Positions 46,014-53,514 of a stretch of 64,000 nt of DNA are shown in pieces. The first letter of the stretch is position 1. The number at the start of each line of letters is the position of its first letter. The translations under genes and the position numbers were made by a program. This stretch comes from Occultella kanbiaonis (GTDB taxonomy: Bacteria > Actinomycetota > Actinomycetes > Actinomycetales > Beutenbergiaceae): positions 4,154,001-4,218,000 of the forward strand of contig NZ_CP046175.1 of assembly GCF_009708215.1 (NCBI RefSeq). The letters are read 5' to 3'. A model generated the notes under the pieces. It had not been told where the DNA came from and did no database searches. It saw nothing but the letters and a program-made list of their open reading frames with translations.

Positions 46014-46412
46014 ATGGCCGTGCACTGGACCCTCGGTGGTGACGCGAACGACCCGCGACTTCTCGCGGACTTCTGGTCGGTGGCCCTCGGCTACATCGCC
46101 GAGCCAGGCTACGACGATCCCGACGGCGCCTCGATCATCGACCCGGACGGGCACGGCCCCGCGATCGGGTGGCTGCGCGTGCCCGAGGGCAAGAGCGCGA
46201 AGAACCGGCTGCACATCGACATCCGGGTGGCCGGCGAGCCCCCGTGGGACTGGGTCCGGCGGGCGGAACTGATCCGCGCGAAGGTGTTCGAGCTGACCGC
46301 CGCGGGCGCCACCCGGGTCCGCGACGAGCAGTACCGCGACGACGACGGCCGGACCATCCTCGGGCACGTGGTGATGACGGATCCCGAGGGCAACGAGTTC
46401 TGTGTCGCCTGA
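46014..46412 (+). CDS. VOC family (glyoxalase-like) protein
   Basis: 132 residues: VHWTLGGDANDPRLLADFWSVALGYIAEPGYDDPDG, KNRLHIDIRVAG and GHVVMTDPEGNEFCVA. The C-terminal DPEGNEFCV motif and the LHID segment place it in the actinobacterial glyoxalase-like VOC group. The substrate is unknown. It is convergent with another VOC gene 16 bp downstream and follows a leaderless promoter. Confidence 0.93.
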   Translation: MAVHWTLGGDANDPRLLADFWSVALGYIAEPGYDDPDGASIIDPDGHGPAIGWLRVPEGKSAKNRLHIDIRVAGEPPWDWVRRAELIRAKVFELTAAGATRVRDEQYRDDDGRTILGHVVMTDPEGNEFCVA

Positions 46413-46427
46413 CGAGGGACTGTCGGG

Positions 46428-46817
46428 TCAAGGGGCGACGCGCTGGACGAACTGGATCGGATGGCCGTCCGGGTCCTCAACGAACGGCACCCGAAGTCGC
46501 CCGTCCTGGAACGGGTGCGGACCCTCATGGTCTGAGGCCCCCGCTGCCAGCGCGAACGCGTACGCACCGTCGACGTCGTCGGTCCAGATCGTCACGCACG
46601 CCCGGTGCCCGGAGGTCACCGGGGTGAGCCCGTGGCTGCTCGCGGCCGGGCCGGGCAGTGCCAGACCGAGCCCGAATCCTCCGAGCGTCATCTCGATCTT
46701 GACGGGCGCCGTCGGGCTGGACCGGAGCGTCTCCGCGAACGAGAAGTTCGCGTAGAACGCGGCGGCGCGCTCGCAGTCGGCGACGAACAGGATCACCTGC
46801 GGGTCGTAGAACTCCAC
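46428..46817 (-). CDS. VOC family (glyoxalase/bleomycin-resistance-like) protein
   Basis: 129 residues from GTG 46817: FYDPQVILFVADCERAAAFYANFSFAETL, KIEMTLGGFGLGLALPGPAASSHG, RACVTIWTDDVDGAYAFALAAGA and RVPFVEDPDGHPIQFVQRV. The DPDGHPIQF ending and paired beta-alpha-beta units are diagnostic. It resembles the dioxygenase/bleomycin-resistance branch; the actual ligand is unknown. A TAGCGT box lies 6 nt before the GTG, so it is probably leaderless. Confidence 0.93.
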   Translation of the reverse strand: MEFYDPQVILFVADCERAAAFYANFSFAETLRSSPTAPVKIEMTLGGFGLGLALPGPAASSHGLTPVTSGHRACVTIWTDDVDGAYAFALAAGASDHEGPHPFQDGRLRVPFVEDPDGHPIQFVQRVAP

Positions 46818-46823
46818 ACCGCG

Positions 46824-46829
46824 ACGCTA
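46824..46829 (-). promoter_or_regulatory. -10 box (TAGCGT) of a leaderless promoter
   Basis: On the minus strand TAGCGT ends 6 nt before GTG 46817. The box lies just inside the 10-bp gap and the stop of the upstream nucleotidyltransferase gene. Confidence 0.55.
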
Positions 46830-47573
46830 CTGCGTGAGGGTGAGCGCCTGAAGGGCGGGGGCGAGCCGATCGGCGAGTCCCTCGTCGTGACGGGCGGCCT
46901 CCTCGGCCAACGCAGCCAGGCCGGCGGCGTGTGCTCGGCGCAGTTCTTCCGGTTCGACGGCGCAGGGCCGGGTCGCGGCGAGGGCGTCCAGTTCGCCGAC
47001 GGGCAGCCGGTCGACGCCGCGGCCCTGGTGGGGGTTGAGTCCGTGGCGCAGGCACGCGAGCGAGATCAGCCGTTCGCGGATCCCGTCGAGCATGATCGAC
47101 GCCTGCCAGAGCCGGTCGCGGGCGACTGCGGAGCGGGAGTGCAATGCGTGCAGCCAGGCCATGGCGATCAGATCCGCCGGGTCCGGCAGGTTGGGCTCCG
47201 TCGCCCGGGTGGGCGTGCCGAACAGCACCCGGAACCCTGGCTCCGTGGCCCGGAAGGATTCACGGCGCCAGAACGAGAGGTCCACCTGGAGGGAGTTCGC
47301 GAGCAGGAATACCCGGAACAGCGTGCCGGCGCCATGGACGTCGAGGGTGTCGGCGACGTCCTGCTCGGCGCGCAGCCATGCCGTCCACTCGTCCGCGACG
47401 TCGGCTGGGTCCACGCCGTCGGCGATCTGCAGGGCCAGATCGATGTCGGACCACCGGTCCTGGCCACCGGTCGCCGCGGATCCGACCAGGGCCGCTCCGA
47501 CGACCCGAGGGTCGGAGCGGGCCCGTTCCCCCAGGAGCCGGCCCAACTCGTCCCGGAACTGCGTGGTGAACAT
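46827..47573 (-). CDS. Nucleotidyltransferase-domain protein
   Basis: 248 residues from ATG 47573; ATG 47594 would add seven. The nucleotidyltransferase signature is GAALVGSAATGGQDRWSDIDLALQI, a GS..DxD pattern, with a third carboxylate likely in LQVDLSFW. The C-terminal half is helical (LIAMAWLHALHSRSAVARDRLWQASIMLDGIRERLI), as in aminoglycoside or lincosamide adenylyltransferase-like and MNT-type proteins. No HEPN partner is adjacent. The shorter start is preferred because TACCAT lies 8 nt upstream (47587-47582) for leaderless transcription. Confidence 0.88.
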   Translation of the reverse strand: MFTTQFRDELGRLLGERARSDPRVVGAALVGSAATGGQDRWSDIDLALQIADGVDPADVADEWTAWLRAEQDVADTLDVHGAGTLFRVFLLANSLQVDLSFWRRESFRATEPGFRVLFGTPTRATEPNLPDPADLIAMAWLHALHSRSAVARDRLWQASIMLDGIRERLISLACLRHGLNPHQGRGVDRLPVGELDALAATRPCAVEPEELRRAHAAGLAALAEEAARHDEGLADRLAPALQALTLTQ

Positions 47574-47581
47574 GGGAGCAG

Positions 47582-47587
47582 ATGGTA
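47582..47587 (-). promoter_or_regulatory. -10 box (TACCAT) of a leaderless promoter
   Basis: On the minus strand TACCAT ends 8 nt before ATG 47573. It supports that start over ATG 47594, which lies upstream of the box. Confidence 0.42.
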
Positions 47588-47649
47588 GGCCCATGCGACG
47601 TCCGTCGAGCCGGGACCGGTAGCCTCGAGGTCCCCGACGAAGGCGTGGC

Positions 47650-48438
47650 ATGCCCTTTCTGGACATCGACGGCACTCCGATCTACTACGAGACCCACGGC
47701 GACGGACCGGCCCTCGTCCTGATCCATGCGATCAGCTCGGGCTCCGACATGTGGCGGGCGCAGGTGGACCACTTCTCGGCCACCCACCGCGTCGTGGTGT
47801 TCGACGCCCGCGGCGTGCACCGCTCGGGCCCGATCACCGGATGGCGCCACATCCGCTCCCGCATCGCCGGCGACGTCACGATCCTGCTCGATCACCTGGG
47901 CATCGCCCGTGCCACCGTGTGCGGGGTCAGCTTCGGTGGAGTGATCGCCCAGCATGTGGCGGCCCGGCACCCGGACCGGATCCGGGCCCTGGCCATCGTC
48001 GATACCTACTCCGACTCTCGTCCGACCACGGTGGGCAAGGCCGCCTGGCTCGCCTCCGTGTATCTCGGGTCGGTGTCCAACCTGTTGCCCGGCAGGTTGC
48101 TAGCCGACATCATGCGGAAGCAGTACGCACGGTGGCCGACGGCGGCCCGGTACCTCGCCGAAGCGGTGCGCCGGCCGCGGGCCTGGGACGGCTTCAAGAC
48201 CCGCAATGCCATCAACTTGGTCAACTACCTACCGGCGCACGCGGCGGCCGACTACCCGCTGCTCGCTGTGGTCGGAACCGAGTCCTGGCCGCGCTCGATG
48301 ACCTTCATGGACGAGTTGAAGCGCGCCGTACCGCGGACCGAGCTGGTGCGTGTCCCGGACTCCAACGACCCGACACCGCTGTGCCGTCCGGAGGCGTTCA
48401 ATCGGATCCTCGGCGACTTCCTGGGTCGGGTCGCCTGA
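47650..48438 (+). CDS. Alpha/beta hydrolase
   Basis: 262 residues. PFLDIDGTPIYYETHGDGPALVLIHAISSGSDMW is the usual N-terminus with the oxyanion-hole HAISSG loop. RVVVFDARGVHRSG follows, and the nucleophile elbow GVSFGG places the catalytic Ser at about residue 97. IRALAIVDTYSDSRP comes next. A C-terminal acid and His are expected; the region around DSNDPTPLCRPEAFNRIL lacks the common GH motif, so the catalytic His is not certain. The substrate is unknown. Divergent from the nucleotidyltransferase gene. Confidence 0.9.
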   Translation: MPFLDIDGTPIYYETHGDGPALVLIHAISSGSDMWRAQVDHFSATHRVVVFDARGVHRSGPITGWRHIRSRIAGDVTILLDHLGIARATVCGVSFGGVIAQHVAARHPDRIRALAIVDTYSDSRPTTVGKAAWLASVYLGSVSNLLPGRLLADIMRKQYARWPTAARYLAEAVRRPRAWDGFKTRNAINLVNYLPAHAAADYPLLAVVGTESWPRSMTFMDELKRAVPRTELVRVPDSNDPTPLCRPEAFNRILGDFLGRVA

Positions 48439-48444
48439 GCCGCG

Positions 48445-49113
48445 TCACCGGTCGGGGTGTATCCCGACGATCGCGGGGTGGATCCTCCGTGGCGCCGCGT
48501 AGTCGGCGTTGTCGACGACATACGTGGCGCGCTCCCACGGGTGCGCGGCGGCGAAGTACAGGCGCTGACCGCCGACGTAGCGCCGCATCGTCGGATGCTC
48601 CGGATCCGGATTGCTGCCATCGCGAGCCGCCATCCGCGCTGCGCTCACGGTGAAGGGCACATCGAGGAAGGCAGAGGCGTCCCAGACCGGGACGAGTTCG
48701 TCGCGGTGAAGGAACAGTCCCTCCACGACGATGACGGCGTCCGGCGGAGCGAACTCCGACTCGGCCGTGATCGACCTCTCGGACTCGAGGTCGTACACGG
48801 CCGGGCAGTACCAGCCGGTCCCTCCGGGGCCAAGAGGATCCAGCACTCGCGCTCTGAGTGCCGGGTAGTCGTAGGTGTCCATCCAATAGCCCTCGGGTGA
48901 TGTGCGCCCCTTGGCGTGCCTGATCGCCGCAGGGTTGAGGAAGGCATCGGCGTGGATGAGAACCGCCGGCCGCCGTTCTTCGAGGTGCGAGGCGAGCAGG
49001 GTGGCGAACGAGGTCTTGCCACTTCCGTCGACACCGTCGATGGCCACCAGCCGGCGCCCTGCGCCGAGTCGCCGGAGCAGGTCGTCCGCAAGCCACCCGA
49101 CGAAGGAGTCCAT
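48445..49113 (-). CDS. Uridine kinase-like P-loop protein
   Basis: 222 residues. The Walker A loop is AIDGVDGSGKTSFATLLA (about 24-41), followed by VLIHADAFLNP, the TYDYPALRARVLDPLG substrate-lid region seen in uridine kinase-like proteins, and DAVIVVEGLFLHRDELVPVWDASAFLDVP (Walker B and dimer helix). It ends PEHPTMRRYVGGQRLYFAAAHPWERATYVVDN. It probably phosphorylates a nucleoside or small metabolite. It is convergent with the hydrolase gene, with 6 bp between them. AATAGT 6 nt before the ATG may be its -10. Confidence 0.9.
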   Translation of the reverse strand: MDSFVGWLADDLLRRLGAGRRLVAIDGVDGSGKTSFATLLASHLEERRPAVLIHADAFLNPAAIRHAKGRTSPEGYWMDTYDYPALRARVLDPLGPGGTGWYCPAVYDLESERSITAESEFAPPDAVIVVEGLFLHRDELVPVWDASAFLDVPFTVSAARMAARDGSNPDPEHPTMRRYVGGQRLYFAAAHPWERATYVVDNADYAAPRRIHPAIVGIHPDR

Positions 49114-49173
49114 GTGGTCACTATTCCAGGGCCTGCCCCTACCCGGGCAGGCAGGTCGCGCGGTTCGCCTCGC

Positions 49174-50148
49174 TCAGCCGACCTGGGCAGCCACCAGCGC
49201 ACGGACCTGCCCCGCGTCCATCGGACCGAGGGCACCGCTGAGCGAGGCGGCCAGGTCTTCGTACGGGTCGGTGACCGGCAGCTCACTAACCGCGATGGCC
49301 AGCCGGTCGACCGTCCACGGCTCGGTGCCGGAGCTGATGGCTTCCGCCGCGGACCACCCGCGGTTGATCGTCACCGTGGTCCCGCGCACGCTCAGCACCT
49401 GGCCGGTGAGCGGACAGTCAGCAGCCGCGAGGTACGCGGCGACGGGCGCGATCACCGCCGGGTGGTTCGGGTCGAACGCACCCGGGGCCGCCGGCGCGGT
49501 GGGCATGCCGGGGACGCCGGCCGTCAGCCGGGTGCGGACCATCGAGGGCGACAGGCAGTTCACCCGCACGCCGACGACGCCCAGTTCGAGTGCGTGCACG
49601 GTGGTCATCGCGGCCACGCCCGCATTGGCCGCGGCGTAGTTGGACTGCGTGGGCAGCGGGTTCAGTAGCCCCGACCCGGACGCGGTGTTGATGATGCTCC
49701 GGTCCTCCCGGGCTCCCGCCGCATCCTGCTCACGGAAGTACCTCGCCGCCCAGTGGCTGATCGCGAAGGTGCCCTTCAGCTTCACCGCGACGACAGCGTC
49801 GAACGCGGCCTCACTCAGGTGACCGAGCGCGCCACCATGCTCGATCCCGGCATTGTTGATGACCACGTGCAGGTCGCCGAAGGCCCCGACCGCGGTCTCG
49901 ACCACCCGGGCGGCACCTGACCAGTCGGCGACGCTGTCGACGCTCGGCACCGCTCGGCCGCCGGCGGCGACGATCTCGTCGGCGACCTGCTGGGCCACCG
50001 ACCGGTCACCACCGCTGCCGTCCGGTTGCACGCCCGGATCGTTGACCACCACGGCGGCACCCTCCGCGGCCAGGTAGCGGGCCTCCTCCCGGCCGATCCC
50101 GCGGCCTGCTCCGGTGACCACCGCCACCCGCCCGTCCAGACTTCCCAT
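49174..50148 (-). CDS. Short-chain dehydrogenase/reductase with YxxxN in place of the catalytic YxxxK
   Basis: 324 residues from ATG 50148, preceded by GGAG. Classical SDR features: GRVAVVTGAGRGIGREEARYLAAEGAAVVVND (TGxxxGxG), HVVINNAGIEHG (NNAG), IINTASGSG and SNYAAANAG. The active-site Lys expected after YAAA is Asn (AAT). An extension of about 80 residues at the C-terminus (YEDLAASLSGALGPMDAGQVRALVAAQVG) goes beyond the normal fold. It is divergent from a TetR gene that probably controls it. Activity is uncertain because of the Lys replacement. Confidence 0.92.
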   Translation of the reverse strand: MGSLDGRVAVVTGAGRGIGREEARYLAAEGAAVVVNDPGVQPDGSGGDRSVAQQVADEIVAAGGRAVPSVDSVADWSGAARVVETAVGAFGDLHVVINNAGIEHGGALGHLSEAAFDAVVAVKLKGTFAISHWAARYFREQDAAGAREDRSIINTASGSGLLNPLPTQSNYAAANAGVAAMTTVHALELGVVGVRVNCLSPSMVRTRLTAGVPGMPTAPAAPGAFDPNHPAVIAPVAAYLAAADCPLTGQVLSVRGTTVTINRGWSAAEAISSGTEPWTVDRLAIAVSELPVTDPYEDLAASLSGALGPMDAGQVRALVAAQVG

Positions 50149-50273
50149 GTCCGCTCCTCTCCTTGGCTCCCACCGCACCGCTCTGCGATGCTCGGACCAC
50201 CGTCACGGGTGGGCCGCGCGACCTCAAGGGGCATGCCTGCGCAGTGTCGGGTACCACGACGGAAGGGGCCGGA

Positions 50274-50876
50274 GTGTCCGGTAACGACGAGGATCTACGG
50301 GTCCGCCGCACCCGGCGGATGCTGCGCGACGCCCTGGCGGACCTCGTCGCCGAGCGCGGCTATGAGGCAGTCTCCATCACCGCCCTCACCGAGCGTGCCC
50401 TGGTCAACCGGACCACCTTCTACGCCCACTACCGCAGCAAGTACGACCTGCTCCTCGAGGTCGTCGGCGGGACGTTCCAGTCGGTCCGCGAATACCCGCT
50501 GCTGCAGGATGCGGCCGACCCGTGGCGACCTGGGAAGGTGCCGCCCGCGTGGCTGATCGACTTCCTCACCGACCTCGATCGGGACGCTCCCTTCTACCGC
50601 GGAGTGCTCGGCGAAGGCGGTTCCGAGCGGCTGCGCACCGACCTGCGCACCTACTTCGCGGGCCTGCTCGAGCAGCGGATCAGCCGGGCCGCTGTCCCGC
50701 ACGAAGGGGCGCGGGTGCCGCCGCGGGCCGTGGCGATGATCCTGGCCGCGGCGGGACTCGGGTCGCTGACCTGGTGGCTCGAGCAGGATCCGCGCGACCC
50801 TCCGGAGCAGGTGGCGACCTGGTACCTGGAGACCGTCGCTCCCGGTGCCCTGCGCGTCATCGGGATCGGCTTCTGA
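50274..50876 (+). CDS. TetR/AcrR family transcriptional regulator
   Basis: 200 residues from GTG 50274, which follows GGAAGGGG; a longer frame from 50163 overlaps the divergent promoter region and is less likely. The DNA-binding part is RRMLRDALADLVAERGYEAVSITALTERALVNRTTFYAHYRSKYDLL, a standard TetR helix-turn-helix. The C-terminal domain is of the TetR_C type (RGVLGEGGSERLRTDLRTYFAGLLEQRI). It is divergent from the SDR gene, its likely target. The effector is unknown. Confidence 0.92.
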   Translation: MSGNDEDLRVRRTRRMLRDALADLVAERGYEAVSITALTERALVNRTTFYAHYRSKYDLLLEVVGGTFQSVREYPLLQDAADPWRPGKVPPAWLIDFLTDLDRDAPFYRGVLGEGGSERLRTDLRTYFAGLLEQRISRAAVPHEGARVPPRAVAMILAAAGLGSLTWWLEQDPRDPPEQVATWYLETVAPGALRVIGIGF

Positions 50877-50880
50877 GTCC

Positions 50881-50900
50881 GGCGCTTCCGCGGAAGCGCC
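50881..50900. terminator. Bidirectional terminator between convergent genes
   Basis: A perfect 20-bp palindrome with arms GGCGCTTC and GAAGCGCC around CGCG fills most of the 28-bp gap between the TetR gene and the membrane protein gene. Confidence 0.7.
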
Positions 50901-50904
50901 CGAG

Positions 50905-51450
50905 TCACCAGGGCGATCCGAACCGAACGAGGAACACCACGGCCGACACCACGGCGAACGCCAGCAGCGAGACGCCCATGACGGGTCCCACCAGGCGACT
51001 GGTGACCTCGTCGGACCGGCGCAGGCGGGGCAGCAACACGAACAGGGCGGCAGCCTGGATCAACCCCAGCAACGCCAAGGACCAGTCCCCGAGGAACAAT
51101 GCGAGCGGGATGAAGTGCAGCGCCACGACGAGCGCGACCCACCATGCCATCCAGCGGCTCTGCGACCGCCGGGCCAGGACCAGGCATCCGGCGCCGGCGA
51201 GCAGCACCTCGAGACCGACCACCACACCGAACCACTGGTAGCGACCGTCCAACGCTGAGCCGTCGCCGGCGTGCAGCGCAACGGAGTAGCCGAACCCACC
51301 GGCCAGGATCGCACCCAGCCCCGACGCGACGCCGAGGCGCCACCGCCAACGCGGTGGCGGGTCCTCCTGGCCCCACCCGAACCACACGAAGGCCATCAGC
51401 CCGAACCAGGCGATCGTGAAGGCATGGTCACGGGTGAAGTCGGTGAGCAT
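50905..51450 (-). CDS. Six-TM membrane protein of unknown function
   Basis: 181 residues. Six hydrophobic segments are seen: AFTIAWFGLMAFVWFGW, LGVASGLGAILAGGFGYSVAL, WFGVVVGLEVLLAGAGCLVLA, WMAWWVALVVALHFIPLALFLG, ALLGLIQAAALFVLLP and LVGPVMGVSLLAFAVVSAVVFLV. The N-terminus faces the cytoplasm. Several Trp pairs (WFGWGQED, WMAWW) are notable. Small membrane proteins of this pattern are common in actinobacteria but I cannot name the family. ATG 51450 is preceded by TAGCGT at 6 nt. Confidence 0.88.
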   Translation of the reverse strand: MLTDFTRDHAFTIAWFGLMAFVWFGWGQEDPPPRWRWRLGVASGLGAILAGGFGYSVALHAGDGSALDGRYQWFGVVVGLEVLLAGAGCLVLARRSQSRWMAWWVALVVALHFIPLALFLGDWSLALLGLIQAAALFVLLPRLRRSDEVTSRLVGPVMGVSLLAFAVVSAVVFLVRFGSPW

Positions 51451-51456
51451 CCCGCC

Positions 51457-51462
51457 ACGCTA
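51457..51462 (-). promoter_or_regulatory. -10 box (TAGCGT) of a leaderless promoter
   Basis: On the minus strand TAGCGT ends 6 nt before ATG 51450, with no ribosome binding site. Confidence 0.6.
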
Positions 51463-51566
51463 ACGTCGGCGACCACCCAGGGCGACCGGCCCGGTCGACC
51501 CCGGGCGACGCCGTCGTCCACTCCGCCTTGGCGGTCATCGCCTCGGCCCGTGACGGATCCCGGCCG

Positions 51567-52694
51567 CTACACCAACCCGGCCCTGAGGGAGCCGGCGAGC
51601 GGGCAGGCCCAGACGTCGATGTTCCCGCGGCCGACACGATTGATGTACCGCCCGACCTCCACGTAGGACCGGGCAAGGGAGGTCTCGTGGTACTTGATGT
51701 CGAGCCTCTCGCAGTGCTCGCGGACCATGGGGGCGACCTTGCGGAGGTTGGGGCGCGACATCGAGGGGAACAGGTGGTGCTCGATCTGGTAGTTCAGCCC
51801 GCCCAGCAGGGTGTCGACGTGACGGCCACCACTGATGTTCCGGCTCATGAGCACCTGACGGCGGAGGAAGTCGATGCGGACCTCCTTGGGCACCATCGGC
51901 ATCCCGATGTGGTTGGGGGCGAAGGACATGCCCAGGTAGAAACCGAACACCATCACCTCGACAGCGATGAACGCGAGGGCGATCGGCCACGACATCACGA
52001 GGAACGCGAACGTGACCAGCGTCGCCTGCCGGATCACGATGAACGCGATCTCGGTCCAGCGGCGGTCAACGGGCTCGCGGCTCAGCAACCGCTGGAACCC
52101 GGCCAGGTGTAACTGCAGTCCCGCCAACGTCATGATCGGGAAGAACCACACACCCTGGTAACGGGAGAGCCAGCGCTGGAACGCCGTCGAGCGGCTGCGG
52201 GCATCCTCGGGCGTGTAGGCGACGGTGCCACGACGGACGTCGGGGTCGCGGCCGGCCTGGTTCGGCGTCGCGTGGTGCTTGCTGTGCTTGATCTGCCACC
52301 AACCGAGGCCCATGCCGACGAACAGGTTGATCACCACGAGTGAGGTCCACTCGTTCAGCTTCGGGGACGTGAAGATCTGACGGTGCGCGGCGTCGTGACC
52401 GAGGAAAGCGATCTGCGTCATGAGCACCGCAACCAGGAACGCCATGCCCAGCTGCCACCAGCTGTCGCCGATCATGACCGAGGCCCAGGCCAGACCGCCC
52501 AGCAGCAGCGGGTACGCAACCATCCGGGAGATGTACCACCCGTGCGAGCGGGCCATCAGCCCCTCGGCCTTGACCCGCTTGGTCAGGTCCGTGAAGTCGC
52601 TGAGGTGCCGGGTGTTCCGCTCCTTGCGCACGCGCGGAGCCGTGGCCGGGGTGGCCTGATCCGCCGGCGCGTCCGCGACCATGGTGTCAGTCAT
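51567..52694 (-). CDS. Membrane fatty acid desaturase
   Basis: 375 residues. Three histidine boxes for the di-iron centre are present: HDAAHRQ, HSKHHATPNQ and the C-terminal QIEHHLFPSM. Membrane helices surround them (VAYPLLLGGLAWASVMIG, LGMAFLVAVLMTQIAFLG, FPIMTLAGLQLHLAGF, FIVIRQATLVTFAFLVM, ALAFIAVEVMVFGFYLGM). It inserts a double bond into acyl chains of membrane lipids or acyl-CoA, using reduced ferredoxin or an NAD(P)H reductase. The gene lies next to a two-component system of DesK/DesR type and has a perfect palindrome upstream, pointing to control by membrane fluidity or temperature. Confidence 0.95.
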   Translation of the reverse strand: MTDTMVADAPADQATPATAPRVRKERNTRHLSDFTDLTKRVKAEGLMARSHGWYISRMVAYPLLLGGLAWASVMIGDSWWQLGMAFLVAVLMTQIAFLGHDAAHRQIFTSPKLNEWTSLVVINLFVGMGLGWWQIKHSKHHATPNQAGRDPDVRRGTVAYTPEDARSRSTAFQRWLSRYQGVWFFPIMTLAGLQLHLAGFQRLLSREPVDRRWTEIAFIVIRQATLVTFAFLVMSWPIALAFIAVEVMVFGFYLGMSFAPNHIGMPMVPKEVRIDFLRRQVLMSRNISGGRHVDTLLGGLNYQIEHHLFPSMSRPNLRKVAPMVREHCERLDIKYHETSLARSYVEVGRYINRVGRGNIDVWACPLAGSLRAGLV

Positions 52695-52746
52695 ATAGCC
52701 ATCGTCGGGTCTCAGGGGCCCGGTGTCGTCACCCGCACGGTTCGAC

Positions 52747-52763
52747 CTTGGGTAGTACCCAAG
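52747..52763. promoter_or_regulatory. Perfect palindrome upstream of the desaturase (candidate response-regulator operator)
   Basis: CTTGGGTA, one central base, then TACCCAAG: a 17-bp perfect inverted repeat centred at 52755, about 61 bp upstream of the desaturase start and just after the response-regulator stop. Size and symmetry suit a LuxR/NarL-type dimer such as the adjacent regulator. Confidence 0.75.
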
Positions 52764-52778
52764 AGTGACGCAGCCGCC

Positions 52779-53450
52779 TCAGGACCCGACGGCGATCAGC
52801 CCGCCCTCGTAGGCCGCGACGACGATCTGGGTCCGATCCCGCAGGCCGAGCTTCATCAGAACCCGGCTGACGTGGGTCTTGACCGTCTGCTCTGCGAGCA
52901 CCAGCTCGGCCGCGATCTCGGCGTTCGACAGGCCCCTCGCGACCAGCTTCGCCACCGCCAGCTCCCGGTCGGTCAGCTCCCTGAACCGAGCGGCGTCGGC
53001 GTGTGCGCGTGCCGGCTGCGACACGAACTCCGCGATGACCGATCGCGTGATCGACGGGCTGAGCAGCGCGTCCCCGCCGGCCACCACGCGCACCGCGTGG
53101 ATGAGGTCGGCGGCGGGCGCGTCCTTGAGGAGGAATCCGCTCGCACCTGCCCGCAGTGCCTGGAACACGTAGGAGTCGAGGTCGAACGTGGTGAGGATGA
53201 TGATGCGGGGCTCGACGTCCTTCAGCGCCACGATCCGCCTGGTCGCCTCGATCCCGTCGACCTCGGGCATACGGATGTCCATGAGCACCACGTCCGGCCG
53301 AGTGCGGGTCACCAGCTCCACGGCCTCGGCCCCGTCGGAGCCGTCCCCCACCACCGTGATGCCCTCCTGGGCGTTGAGCAGCGCGCCGAACCCAGCCCGG
53401 ACCATCGCCTGGTCGTCGACGATCGCAACCCGGGTCTCGTCGTGGTCCAC
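52779..53450 (-). CDS. NarL/LuxR-type response regulator (DesR-like)
   Basis: 223 residues from GTG 53450. The receiver domain has the acidic pair IVDDQ near residue 11, the phosphorylatable Asp in DVVLMDIRMP (about residue 57), and switch residues in IIILTTFDLD and GFLLKDAP. The output domain is a LuxR helix-turn-helix (RFRELTDRELAVAKLVARGLSNAEIAAELVLAEQTVKTHVSRVLMKLGLRDRTQ). It is paired with the histidine kinase 64 bp upstream and lies before a desaturase gene. The likely target is the palindrome at 52747-52763. Confidence 0.96.
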   Translation of the reverse strand: MDHDETRVAIVDDQAMVRAGFGALLNAQEGITVVGDGSDGAEAVELVTRTRPDVVLMDIRMPEVDGIEATRRIVALKDVEPRIIILTTFDLDSYVFQALRAGASGFLLKDAPAADLIHAVRVVAGGDALLSPSITRSVIAEFVSQPARAHADAARFRELTDRELAVAKLVARGLSNAEIAAELVLAEQTVKTHVSRVLMKLGLRDRTQIVVAAYEGGLIAVGS

Positions 53451-53514
53451 GTGTGTTCCGTTCTGATCGGGGGCTCAGGACGAGGATCTCACCTTTCGGT
53501 CCTCCGGACCGAAC

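Noticed and set aside
50163-50273. N-terminal extension of the TetR gene to 50163
   Set aside because: The extra 37 residues are low-complexity and overlap the divergent promoter region; GTG 50274 has a good ribosome binding site.
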